This document shows positions 1 to 5,378 of a DNA stretch of 5,640 bases, one piece after another. The translations under genes were made by a program, and so were the position numbers. The notes under the pieces were generated by a model that saw only the letters and a list, made by a program, of their open reading frames with translations, was not told where the DNA came from and did no database searches. The first letter of the stretch is position 1; each line of letters opens with the position of its first letter. This DNA comes from Bacteroidales bacterium (GTDB taxonomy: Bacteria > Bacteroidota > Bacteroidia > Bacteroidales > WCHB1-69): positions 1-5,640 of the forward strand of contig JAEEUY010000146.1 of NCBI GenBank assembly GCA_016290715.1, in the 5' to 3' direction.

Positions 1-232
1 ACATCGTCTCTATCATACGCCCGTTAATATCGGCGATTTCCACCGACACCGTTCCGGCCTTTGTTATTGTCAGATAAACGTTGGTTGTCCCGTTGAACGG
101 ATTGGGTGTGTTTTGCGACAATTGTATGCTGCGGTTGTTGTCATCAGATCCCGGAAAGGTTGGGGTGCCGGATTGCGCCGTACTGTATAGGCACATTAGT
201 GCTACCAGCGAAAATGCAAGAAATCTTTTCAT
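1..232 (-). CDS. Exported protein with an N-terminal T9SS-CTD-like segment (partial, 3' end outside window)
   Basis: Only the first 77 codons are in the window; the gene reads leftward from the ATG at 232-230 and runs off the edge. Residues 1-20 form a signal peptide (basic MKR, hydrophobic core, then STAQ), so the product is exported through Sec. Residues 37-77 resemble the start of the type IX secretion sorting domain of Bacteroidetes: a QLSQNTPNPFNG segment (37-48), then alternating hydrophobic strands and an EIADINGRMIET segment, matching the family pattern 'QNyPNPFN...v.i.D..Gr'. That domain normally sits at the C-terminus, but here it directly follows the signal peptide. Either the protein is very short and nearly all sorting domain, or the module is N-terminal to something else. 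I recall similar N-terminal segments in Bacteroidales proteins with Fibrobacter-major-paralogue-type domains, but this cannot be checked here. The export call is firm; the function is unknown. Confidence 0.75.
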   Translation of the reverse strand, partial: MKRFLAFSLVALMCLYSTAQSGTPTFPGSDDNNRSIQLSQNTPNPFNGTTNVYLTITKAGTVSVEIADINGRMIETM

Positions 233-324
233 AATTTTAATTTTGTAAGTAGGTCTGTCTAATCTATATCTGTAATATCTTCAGGGGTGCAGAATACAGT
301 ATGGTATCTGAAAATATGACGGTG

Positions 325-332
325 CAAAAGTA
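325..332 (-). promoter_or_regulatory. Possible -7 element for the leftward exported-protein gene
   Basis: On the minus strand this reads TACTTTTG, a full match to the Bacteroidetes sigma-ABfr -7 consensus TAnnTTTG, and it is followed by GCACC as in many promoters of this phylum. It would give a leader of roughly 85 bases before the ATG at 232. No TTG -33 element is visible at the usual 19-23 base spacing, so the assignment is tentative. On the plus strand TATTTTTG at 336-343 also matches the consensus, but it has no -33 partner and lies far from the araC-type start. Confidence 0.4.
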
Positions 333-379
333 GCGTATTTTTGTTAAAGGAAAATTATCAAAAAAGTAGGAAATTTGTT

Positions 380-406
380 CTATTTTCTATTTTAATGTCT
401 ATTTTT
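380..406 (+). repeat. Direct repeats of CTATTTT upstream of the AraC-family gene
   Basis: CTATTTT occurs in tandem at 380-386 and 387-393 and again as CTATTTTT at 399-406. A degenerate CTATATT at 422-428 overlaps the predicted -33 element. The cluster lies about 60-85 bases upstream of the expected transcription start. AraC-family regulators commonly bind direct repeats in such positions, so these could be operator sites for this regulator or another. Chance in AT-rich DNA is the main alternative. Confidence 0.3.
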
Positions 407-426
407 CCAATATTTTTTATTCTATA

Positions 427-458
427 TTGCTCGTGAATATGAAATAGATGTATCTTTG
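427..458 (+). promoter_or_regulatory. Bacteroidetes-type promoter of the AraC-family gene
   Basis: TTG at 427-429 (-33) is followed after 21 bases by TATCTTTG at 451-458, a full match to the -7 consensus TAnnTTTG. Transcription would start near 465, only about 12 bases before the ATG at 477, which supports that start codon over the internal ATG at 600-602. No Shine-Dalgarno sequence is evident in the short leader, as is usual in this phylum. Confidence 0.65.
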
Positions 459-476
459 CCACAAAATTGATGTGAT

Positions 477-1370
477 ATGTTGCATTCGAATGGCGTTGCG
501 AAAGTGCAGAGATTGGAGAATTATCCCCAATTTGTGTGGCATAGTGTACTGCAAGAGGAGCACCATGATATTCTCACCGTGTCTAAAATTAAAGGCAAGA
601 TGTCTGCCTTGCCTGAACAATTTTTACCGCCCACATACGCTGTTGAATTTGTTGTCCGAGGCACAATTTGTGGAAAAATCAATAACACCTCCGTTGAACT
701 GAAGGCGAATGATGGGGCCGTTATTTTTGCTGACCATGTTCTTAAAACGGAAAAAGTCAGCGAGGATTGTGAATTATATGTTTTGGGATTCACCCCGTTG
801 TTGGTTGAGGAGTTGAATCTCAAGGTGCCTCTTCCCCAGTTGGCACAATTGTTTATGCGCCCTGTTTGGAAGATTGGAGAGGAAAAGATTGGGGTGTTGG
901 TGCGCTATTTTGAGCTTTTGCGGGATTTGCTGGCAGAGGGAAATCGCTTGGTGATAGTGAGTATGTTGCGGTCGCTGATGTACTATTTGTTAGAGGAATA
1001 CAGCATTGATGCAAAACAAAGTCATCAATTGACACGTTCGGAAGAAATTTGCGGCCGTTTTTTGTCATTGGTGGAGAGTTACTGCCGTGATCACCACAGG
1101 ATTGATTGGTACGCATCAGAATTGTGCCTTTCATCGAAGTATTTATCGAATCTTGTAAAGCAGACGATGGGGAATACGGCAGGGGCGTGTATAGGCGAAG
1201 CCATTATCCGTCAGGCCAAATCTTTGCTTTTATCCACAACGCTTCCGATACAAGATATCGCCGACCGTCTCGGCTTCTGCAACCAGAGTCATTTTGGCAC
1301 ATTTTTTCATCGGGAGGTGGGGATGAGCCCGCGAACATTTAGAAAAAGGGCGGATATCCCTTCTTTTTGA
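477..1370 (+). CDS. AraC-family transcriptional regulator
   Basis: This 297-residue protein has the usual size and order of AraC-family regulators. Residues 1 to about 175 look like a cupin-type effector-binding or dimerisation domain: beta-rich, with PPTYAVEFVVRGTICGKIN at 51-69 and an aspartate/glycine-rich turn near 79. Residues about 185-292 form the double helix-turn-helix DNA-binding domain. The first HTH is near 209-230 (IDWYASELCLSSKYLSNLVK). The second is near 257-290, with the family signature IQDIADRLGF, then SHFGTFFHREVGMSPRTFRK. The start at 477 fits the promoter ending at 458. The gene stands alone between a divergent gene and a co-directional envelope operon that starts 104 bases downstream, so it may control that operon, itself, or the divergent gene. 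The inducer cannot be inferred. Family certain; targets unknown. Confidence 0.93.
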   Translation: MLHSNGVAKVQRLENYPQFVWHSVLQEEHHDILTVSKIKGKMSALPEQFLPPTYAVEFVVRGTICGKINNTSVELKANDGAVIFADHVLKTEKVSEDCELYVLGFTPLLVEELNLKVPLPQLAQLFMRPVWKIGEEKIGVLVRYFELLRDLLAEGNRLVIVSMLRSLMYYLLEEYSIDAKQSHQLTRSEEICGRFLSLVESYCRDHHRIDWYASELCLSSKYLSNLVKQTMGNTAGACIGEAIIRQAKSLLLSTTLPIQDIADRLGFCNQSHFGTFFHREVGMSPRTFRKRADIPSF

Positions 1371-1391
1371 AGTACATTCCTGATTTGTAAA

Positions 1392-1421
1392 GGACTGGGA
1401 TGAAAGTTTTTTCCCTTGTCC
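1392..1421 (+). terminator. Imperfect inverted repeat between araC-type gene and operon (weak terminator or operator)
   Basis: GGAC-T-GGGA (1392-1400) can pair with TCCC-TT-GTCC (1412-1421) across an 11-base A/T-rich loop, 22 bases after the regulator's stop codon. This could terminate transcription of the regulator, but no clean T-tract follows the second arm. It ends about 24 bases before the downstream -7 element, so it overlaps the -33 region and could instead be an operator site. Seen directly: the inverted repeat. The role is inferred. Confidence 0.3.
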
Positions 1422-1444
1422 GTTCTTACAATTGAAAAGTTTTT

Positions 1445-1452
1445 TATTTTTG
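1445..1452 (+). promoter_or_regulatory. Possible -7 element of the VTC/DUF4956 operon
   Basis: TATTTTTG fully matches TAnnTTTG and lies 22 bases before the ATG at 1475, the same arrangement as at 458/477 and 4894/4910. The -33 partner is poor: the nearest TTG trinucleotides lie 10 bases (1432-1434) and 26 bases (1416-1418) upstream, outside the usual spacing. A weak -33 element would suit a promoter that needs an activator, and an AraC-family gene lies immediately upstream. Confidence 0.45.
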
Positions 1453-1474
1453 CCTTCTTAATTTTAATAATGAT

Positions 1475-2188
1475 ATGAAAAGAATAGTATTTCGCATCGC
1501 CATCGTTTTGTCGGCATTGTCTTTTCTGTTAGCATCTTGTAATAAGAGCGAAGGGGAGGGGGGAACTGCCGTTGTGGAAGGGAAGGTGATGATGGTGCTC
1601 CATCCGGACGATGACTATAATTTGCATACGGATACAGTTGTGGCAGCCAAAACAGACGTTTTCATTATTTATGGTGATGAGGTGATTTATGGCGATGATA
1701 TGGAAACCGATGCGCATGGCTTTTATCAATTTAAATACTTGAAACCGGGTAATTACACTGTTTTTGCCTATTCGGTTCTCTCCACGGGCGAGAAAGTGTC
1801 TGTGTCGCAAACCGTAAAGGTAGCGGCGGGAAAAACCGTTACAGTTCCTACTATCTATATCCATGAAGGAAAAGCTTACGGAACATCGATGATTAAGGGG
1901 CAAGTATGGGCTACGTATATCCACAAAGGAGAAAATAGCGGCTATGGTTGGGCATACGAGCATCGTGTATATATCAGAAAAGTGGGGGCTCCTTATCATT
2001 TTGATGATGTACGGGTGGGTGCTGAAGGTTATTTCTATTTTCAAAAGCTACTTCCCGGCACTTACGAAATATATACAGTTACCGAAGATGAAAACGAAAT
2101 CCCATCGTTGGTAAGTGTTGTCGTGAGTGTTGGTGCCGCCGGCGAGATTTATGATGCAGGTCTTATTTCAGTTGTTATAAATGTCTAA
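1475..2188 (+). CDS. Predicted lipoprotein with two tandem Cna-B/CarboxypepD_reg-like beta-sandwich domains
   Basis: The 237-residue product begins with a lipoprotein signal peptide and lipobox LASC, with the lipidated cysteine at 22. An acidic Gly/Glu linker follows (about 23-30). Two similar domains come next, about 31-130 and 138-237. Each opens with a V.G.V-type strand (VVEGKV, MIKGQV) and contains a turn-rich G-FYF/YQF...L.PG.Y motif: HGFYQFKYLKPGNYTVFAYS at 81-100 and EGYFYFQKLLPGTYEIYTV at 184-202. That motif is typical of carboxypeptidase-regulatory or Cna-B-like seven-strand folds, which act as binding or spacer modules rather than enzymes. The protein is likely anchored in the outer or inner membrane facing the periplasm. 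It is the first gene of the operon, and its stop codon overlaps the next ATG (TAATG). No catalytic residues are recognised; the exact role is unknown. Confidence 0.85.
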   Translation: MKRIVFRIAIVLSALSFLLASCNKSEGEGGTAVVEGKVMMVLHPDDDYNLHTDTVVAAKTDVFIIYGDEVIYGDDMETDAHGFYQFKYLKPGNYTVFAYSVLSTGEKVSVSQTVKVAAGKTVTVPTIYIHEGKAYGTSMIKGQVWATYIHKGENSGYGWAYEHRVYIRKVGAPYHFDDVRVGAEGYFYFQKLLPGTYEIYTVTEDENEIPSLVSVVVSVGAAGEIYDAGLISVVINV

Positions 2189-2601
2189 TGATGAAGATAA
2201 AATTATTTTCCTTTCTACTGCTCTTGTTGTTTGTGGGTACTTTATCCGCACAAACCACGCAAGAAAAGCGCGAAAAACGGAAGAATCTGACTATTAAGGA
2301 GTGGAATACCAATGCTACCACCAAAACGAAATTCCTTGACCATATCACCAAATATAATGATAAGGGTCTGAAGGTGGAGGAAATTGAGTATGCTAATTAT
2401 GGTCAGAAATCAAGGGTTACATACGAGTATAATGAAAATGGGAAGTGTGTGAAAGAAGTGGAGTATGATGCTAAAAATAAGCCAGTTAGAATACGTAAAT
2501 TTGAATATTATCCGGATGGTAGCAAGAAGAAACAATACAATTACAGTCCGACTGGCAAGTTGGAGACAATTAAGGAATTTGAATATCTGTTTTCTAATTA
2601 A
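2188..2601 (+). CDS. Small secreted YD-like repeat protein, function unknown
   Basis: The ATG at 2188 overlaps the upstream stop codon by one base; a second ATG at 2191 would work equally well and costs one residue. Residues 1-21 are a signal peptide ending in LSAQ, so the 137-residue precursor is exported, with no lipobox. The mature part is built of about three repeats of roughly 24 residues (about 53-74, 76-99, 101-125) with the pattern 'Y..GK..E..EYD..', for example YNDKGLKVEEIEY, YNENGKCVKEVEYD and YYPDGSKKKQYNY, then a partial copy EFEY near the end. This resembles short YD/RHS-type or MORN-like beta-hairpin repeats. The mature chain is lysine-rich and net basic by my count (25 K/R against 18 D/E). 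Tight coupling to the lipoprotein gene suggests a shared envelope role. The basic charge could suit a polyanion ligand, which is speculation. Confidence 0.8.
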   Translation: MMKIKLFSFLLLLLFVGTLSAQTTQEKREKRKNLTIKEWNTNATTKTKFLDHITKYNDKGLKVEEIEYANYGQKSRVTYEYNENGKCVKEVEYDAKNKPVRIRKFEYYPDGSKKKQYNYSPTGKLETIKEFEYLFSN

Positions 2602-2611
2602 TTCTCTTTAA

Positions 2612-3376
2612 ATGGTTGCCCTCGCTGACTTACTATCTTCATTTTCACCTATTTCCATTGAAGAAATGAGTGCCGTGAAATTGATGAACAGGGTGGATAC
2701 GAAATACATAGTTACCTTGGCGCAACTTCCTGCGGTTTTGACTGCATTACAATCCGATTATTATGTGCAAGAAATTAATAATAAACGAGTTGCACATTAT
2801 CAGACACTTTATTATGATACTTCTGATTGCCAAATGTATTTGGCCCATCACAATCGGAAACTCCATCGCCAAAAATTAAGGGCACGACTCTATTGCGACT
2901 CCCAAGATGCCTTCTGTGAAATCAAGAACAAAAACAATAAGAAAAGAACGAAGAAGAAAAGAATCTCAATTCTGCCCACACAGTTTTTTAATATGTTGGA
3001 TGATAGCAATGTTAAAGAATTTGTAAATAATAATTTACAATATTCTATTCAATTGTTACTTCCGGTATTGGAAAACGCTTTTGACAGGATTACTTTGGTT
3101 AATTATTCCAAAACCGAGCGGTTGACGGTGGATTTACACCTCTCTTTTTATAATCATGCTACAAGTAAAAGGGCTGAAATACCTGAATTAGTGATTATTG
3201 AGTTGAAACAAGATGGTTTGTGCCCCTCTTTTTTTAAAGAACTATTGCTGCAAATGAGAATTCCCGCCAAGCGCATTAGCAAATATTGTCTGGGAACGAT
3301 TTTGACCAATCCCATGATCAAACAGAATCGTTTCAAGAAAAAGTTGAGATATATACAGAAAATAATTAATAATTAA
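2612..3376 (+). CDS. VTC-domain protein, predicted polyphosphate polymerase
   Basis: This 254-residue soluble protein is essentially one VTC domain, the tunnel-fold (TTM superfamily) catalytic domain of yeast Vtc4, which makes polyphosphate from ATP. Expected tunnel motifs appear in order: basic/acidic RVDTKY (27-32), YQTLYYDT (63-70), KLRARLY (88-94) with alternating basic residues, CEIKNKN (102-108) with the conserved acidic-basic pair, a very basic loop KKRTKKKRI (110-118), NYSKTER (164-170), IIELKQDG (195-202), and ISKYCLG (222-228). There is no SPX domain, unlike the eukaryotic VTC proteins, and no membrane segment. The chain would therefore act in the cytoplasm, probably docked on the DUF4956 membrane protein encoded 18 bases downstream, its usual bacterial partner. 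Some TTM proteins are triphosphatases, so polymerase activity is inferred from family and context. It starts at 2612, ten bases after the previous stop. Confidence 0.88.
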   Translation: MVALADLLSSFSPISIEEMSAVKLMNRVDTKYIVTLAQLPAVLTALQSDYYVQEINNKRVAHYQTLYYDTSDCQMYLAHHNRKLHRQKLRARLYCDSQDAFCEIKNKNNKKRTKKKRISILPTQFFNMLDDSNVKEFVNNNLQYSIQLLLPVLENAFDRITLVNYSKTERLTVDLHLSFYNHATSKRAEIPELVIIELKQDGLCPSFFKELLLQMRIPAKRISKYCLGTILTNPMIKQNRFKKKLRYIQKIINN

Positions 3377-3391
3377 TAAATTAAATTTATT
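3361..3391 (+). repeat. Heptanucleotide tandem repeat running into a perfect A/T palindrome
   Basis: AATAATT is repeated at 3361-3367 and 3368-3374, followed by the variant AATAAATT. That variant starts a perfect 8-base inverted repeat with a one-base centre (AATAAATT-A-AATTTATT, 3375-3391). The block covers the last codons and stop of the VTC gene and the leader of the DUF4956 gene. It may simply be an A/T-rich, weakly structured translation-initiation region, or a site prone to replication slippage. Confidence 0.5.
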
Positions 3392-3394
3392 CTA

Positions 3395-4162
3395 ATGTTT
3401 GATACAATCTTTAATTCGGACACTATGGCTGTCAATGGTTTTGCTGAATTTGACACCTCTATCGCCCGTGAATTTTCGGCAGGTTCCTATACCGAAGTGG
3501 GCTCTCCTAACGATATACTGGGTGTCCCTTTAGTGCAAACACATAGTCTGACTTCACTATTAGCGATGTTTTTCTTTAATTTGTTGGTATGTTGGGTAAT
3601 TGTCCATTTTTTCTATTATCGTAAAAGCAAACGAACCGACTACTATTTTACCTTTATGGCTTTCAGTGTAACGGTATTTCTGCTCATGTTTTTGCTCAAT
3701 AATGTGAATCTTGCCATGGGATTTGCCTTGGGGCTTTTTGCTATTTTTGGAATGATTCGTTACCGTACAGAAATGGTCCCTATCCGTGAAATGACCTACC
3801 TTTTTGTTACTATTGGTATTTCTGTCATTAATGGGTTGGCTATGACGCATGGTTATCTTAATCTATTGGTTGTCAATATTTTGTTTATTCTCATTATTGC
3901 CATTTTTGATGGGAATAAAGCCTTGAAACATCGTGCGACCAAAATTATTTTGTATGAGAAGATTGATTTGATCAAACATGGGCGGGAAGAGGAATTGCTG
4001 GCCGATTTGAAAGAACGAACCGGATTGGAGATTTTTAAGATTGAGGTCGGACACATTGACTTCTTAAGAGATGTTGCTTATATTAAGATTTTTTATCAAC
4101 CTATTGATAATGAGATTAATTCTATTGATATGATGGTAAAATACAAGGATTTCTCTAAATAG
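3395..4162 (+). CDS. DUF4956 family integral membrane protein
   Basis: The 255-residue product has a polar N-terminal tail (1-48) followed by four or five membrane segments: about 51-72, 83-103, 105-120, 134-150 and 154-171. A soluble C-terminal domain (about 175-255) follows. The loop GMIRYRTEMVPIREMTYLF (119-137) between membrane segments is the conserved signature I associate with DUF4956: small residues, then paired Arg, Glu and another Arg. The biochemical role of the family is not established. Bacterial members are often encoded beside VTC-domain proteins, as here, and are suspected to be the membrane component of polyphosphate synthesis. By analogy with the yeast VTC complex, where polymer passes across the membrane as it is made, this protein could anchor the polymerase or form the path; that is inference. 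The gene sits 18 bases after the VTC gene and 8 bases before the next. Confidence 0.87.
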   Translation: MFDTIFNSDTMAVNGFAEFDTSIAREFSAGSYTEVGSPNDILGVPLVQTHSLTSLLAMFFFNLLVCWVIVHFFYYRKSKRTDYYFTFMAFSVTVFLLMFLLNNVNLAMGFALGLFAIFGMIRYRTEMVPIREMTYLFVTIGISVINGLAMTHGYLNLLVVNILFILIIAIFDGNKALKHRATKIILYEKIDLIKHGREEELLADLKERTGLEIFKIEVGHIDFLRDVAYIKIFYQPIDNEINSIDMMVKYKDFSK

Positions 4163-4170
4163 AACGGACA

Positions 4171-4848
4171 ATGCATTCTTTGAAGAGATTATTTTTGGGA
4201 TTGGTGTTATGTTGCATAGGAGGAATGGGTTATGCCCAAACCTTTGATTGTGGCGCTGTATTGTCGCTTGATTATCAAAAGAAAATCATTCACGGGTTGT
4301 CGTTTACAATTGGTGCAGAAGGTCGGTTTGATCAAAAATTCACCTCTTTCGATCGTTTTAAACTGGCTGGTTCGTTTCATTATACCTTCTGGAAAAAGCA
4401 TTTTAAAGCGGGGGTCTTCGGTTATTATATGCTTAGTAATCAGCATAGTTTTTTTGAAAATAGGGGTAGAATAGGGGGGGATTTCTCTTTTTCACAGGAT
4501 ATTAGAAATTTTTCTTTAGAATATCGGATTCGGGCGCAATCCACTTTTTTTGAAGAGAAACACGCTAACCATAAGTTTAACCCCAAGACCTATTTGCGAA
4601 ATCGTTTGCATTTGGAGTATTCCTTTTTTAGCAAACCGATAAAATTATACGCTTCGACGGAGTTTTTCTTGCGGCTATACAAAAAAGATGACTATTTCGT
4701 AGATTCGTTCCGTACGATTTTGGGAATGAGCTATCGTTTTGACAAACAGAATAGTATAAACATATATGTGCGTGCTGACAACGAAATTCAGGTGAAAAAT
4801 CCGGCGCATGTTTTTTATTTGGGGATTGACTATAAATTTAAACATTAA
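4171..4848 (+). CDS. DUF2490-type outer-membrane beta-barrel protein
   Basis: The 225-residue protein has a Sec signal peptide (1-22, GMGYAQ, cleavage probably before Gln23). A series of amphipathic, aromatic-rich beta strands separated by short turns follows: for example FTIGAEGRFD (45-54), FKLAGSFHYTF (63-73), KAGVFGYYML (79-88), FSLEYRIRAQ (114-123), LHLEYSF (146-152), IKLYASTEFFLRLY (157-170), ILGMSYRF (183-190), INIYVRADNE (196-205), and a last strand VFYLGIDYKFKH (214-225). Arg and Tyr/Phe placement and length fit DUF2490, a family of small outer-membrane barrels of unknown role. It is the last gene of the operon, eight bases after DUF4956. A barrel next to a polymer-synthesis pair could form an outer-membrane conduit or receptor, but many DUF2490 genes occur elsewhere. 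Codons 102-104 contain a run of seven G (4474-4480). Confidence 0.82.
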   Translation: MHSLKRLFLGLVLCCIGGMGYAQTFDCGAVLSLDYQKKIIHGLSFTIGAEGRFDQKFTSFDRFKLAGSFHYTFWKKHFKAGVFGYYMLSNQHSFFENRGRIGGDFSFSQDIRNFSLEYRIRAQSTFFEEKHANHKFNPKTYLRNRLHLEYSFFSKPIKLYASTEFFLRLYKKDDYFVDSFRTILGMSYRFDKQNSINIYVRADNEIQVKNPAHVFYLGIDYKFKH

Positions 4849-4863
4849 AAAAATAAAGAATGG

Positions 4864-4894
4864 TTGTAGCATCATATTTTTTTGTGTATATTTG
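4864..4894 (+). promoter_or_regulatory. Bacteroidetes-type promoter of the NfeD-FloA unit
   Basis: TTG at 4864-4866 is followed after 20 bases by TATATTTG at 4887-4894, a full consensus -7 element at ideal spacing. Transcription would start near 4900, about 10 bases before the ATG at 4910. This is the best promoter in the window. It shows that NfeD and FloA can be expressed apart from the preceding operon and fixes the NfeD start at 4910. Confidence 0.75.
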
Positions 4895-4909
4895 CGCAAA
4901 TTTTTTGCT

Positions 4910-5374
4910 ATGAGTTGGTTAGCCATTGTATTGTTAGTTTTATTAGGACTTGCTGCTATCATCTTGGAAATCATTGTTGTACCAGGCGGGGTAGTGGGTA
5001 TTTTAGGTGTATTAACAATTGCTGCCGGCGTGGTGGGTGCCTATCTTTCTCATGGCACTATTGCGGGGCATGTCACCTTGGCTGTCACGCTGATTGTGGT
5101 TGTGGTGGGATTGATTTTCTCAATTCGAGGGAAAACATGGCGCAAGTTGATGCTGAATACGCAGATTGACAAGAAGATGAATGAAATAGACCAAAACAAA
5201 CTCCAAGTGGGGTCTGTTGGCATCTCTCTCTCTCGGTTGGCTCCGATGGGAAAAGCCAATTTTAATGGGGAGATTGTGGAAGTGGCTTCTTATCAGGATT
5301 TTATTGATGAAAACAAGCAAATTGTGATTATTAAAATAGACGAAAATAAAATCATTGTTAAATTAAATAGTTAG
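4910..5374 (+). CDS. NfeD family membrane protein (short form)
   Basis: The 154-residue product has three hydrophobic segments: about 2-20, 24-45 and 52-71. The first two include the family motif LEIIVVPGGVVGILG (19-33), with the acidic residue and glycine-rich turn. A basic linker follows (RGKTWRKLML, 73-82), then a C-terminal OB-fold domain (about 97-154) containing GSVGISLSRLAPMGKANFNG (101-120) and a FIDENKQIVIIKIDENKIIVKL ending. This is the short NfeD form without the N-terminal ClpP-like protease domain. Short NfeD proteins work with flotillins in membrane microdomains, and the flotillin gene follows four bases later. An upstream in-frame ATG at 4808 would add 34 residues but overlaps the previous gene and lies before the promoter, so I reject it. 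Confidence 0.93.
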   Translation: MSWLAIVLLVLLGLAAIILEIIVVPGGVVGILGVLTIAAGVVGAYLSHGTIAGHVTLAVTLIVVVVGLIFSIRGKTWRKLMLNTQIDKKMNEIDQNKLQVGSVGISLSRLAPMGKANFNGEIVEVASYQDFIDENKQIVIIKIDENKIIVKLNS

Positions 5375-5378
5375 TATT

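Noticed and set aside
336..343. TATTTTTG on the plus strand as a second promoter for the AraC gene
   Set aside because: No -33 partner at normal spacing, and a better promoter sits close to the start codon; probably A/T-rich background or part of the divergent promoter.
448..702. 84-codon plus-strand frame overlapping the AraC start
   Set aside because: It begins inside the -7 region of the promoter, is in a different frame from the AraC gene, and is cysteine-rich low-plausibility sequence.
521..1134. Minus-strand open frames at 521-823 and 853-1134 inside the AraC gene
   Set aside because: Both are antisense to a clear AraC-family protein and show no domain or promoter.
1529..2044. 171-codon open frame on the minus strand inside the lipoprotein gene
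   Set aside because: Composition is histidine- and isoleucine-rich without recognisable domain or signal, and it lies fully antisense to a well-supported lipoprotein gene; a shadow frame.
4808..4909. N-terminal extension of the NfeD gene to an ATG at 4808
   Set aside because: It would overlap the DUF2490 gene by 41 bases, add a basic stretch not seen in NfeD proteins, and start upstream of the strong promoter at 4864-4894. ATG 4910 gives a canonical NfeD N-terminus.
4849..4909. Terminator between the DUF2490 gene and the NfeD gene
   Set aside because: No stable hairpin with a T-tract could be found in the 61-base gap, so partial readthrough from the upstream operon is possible.
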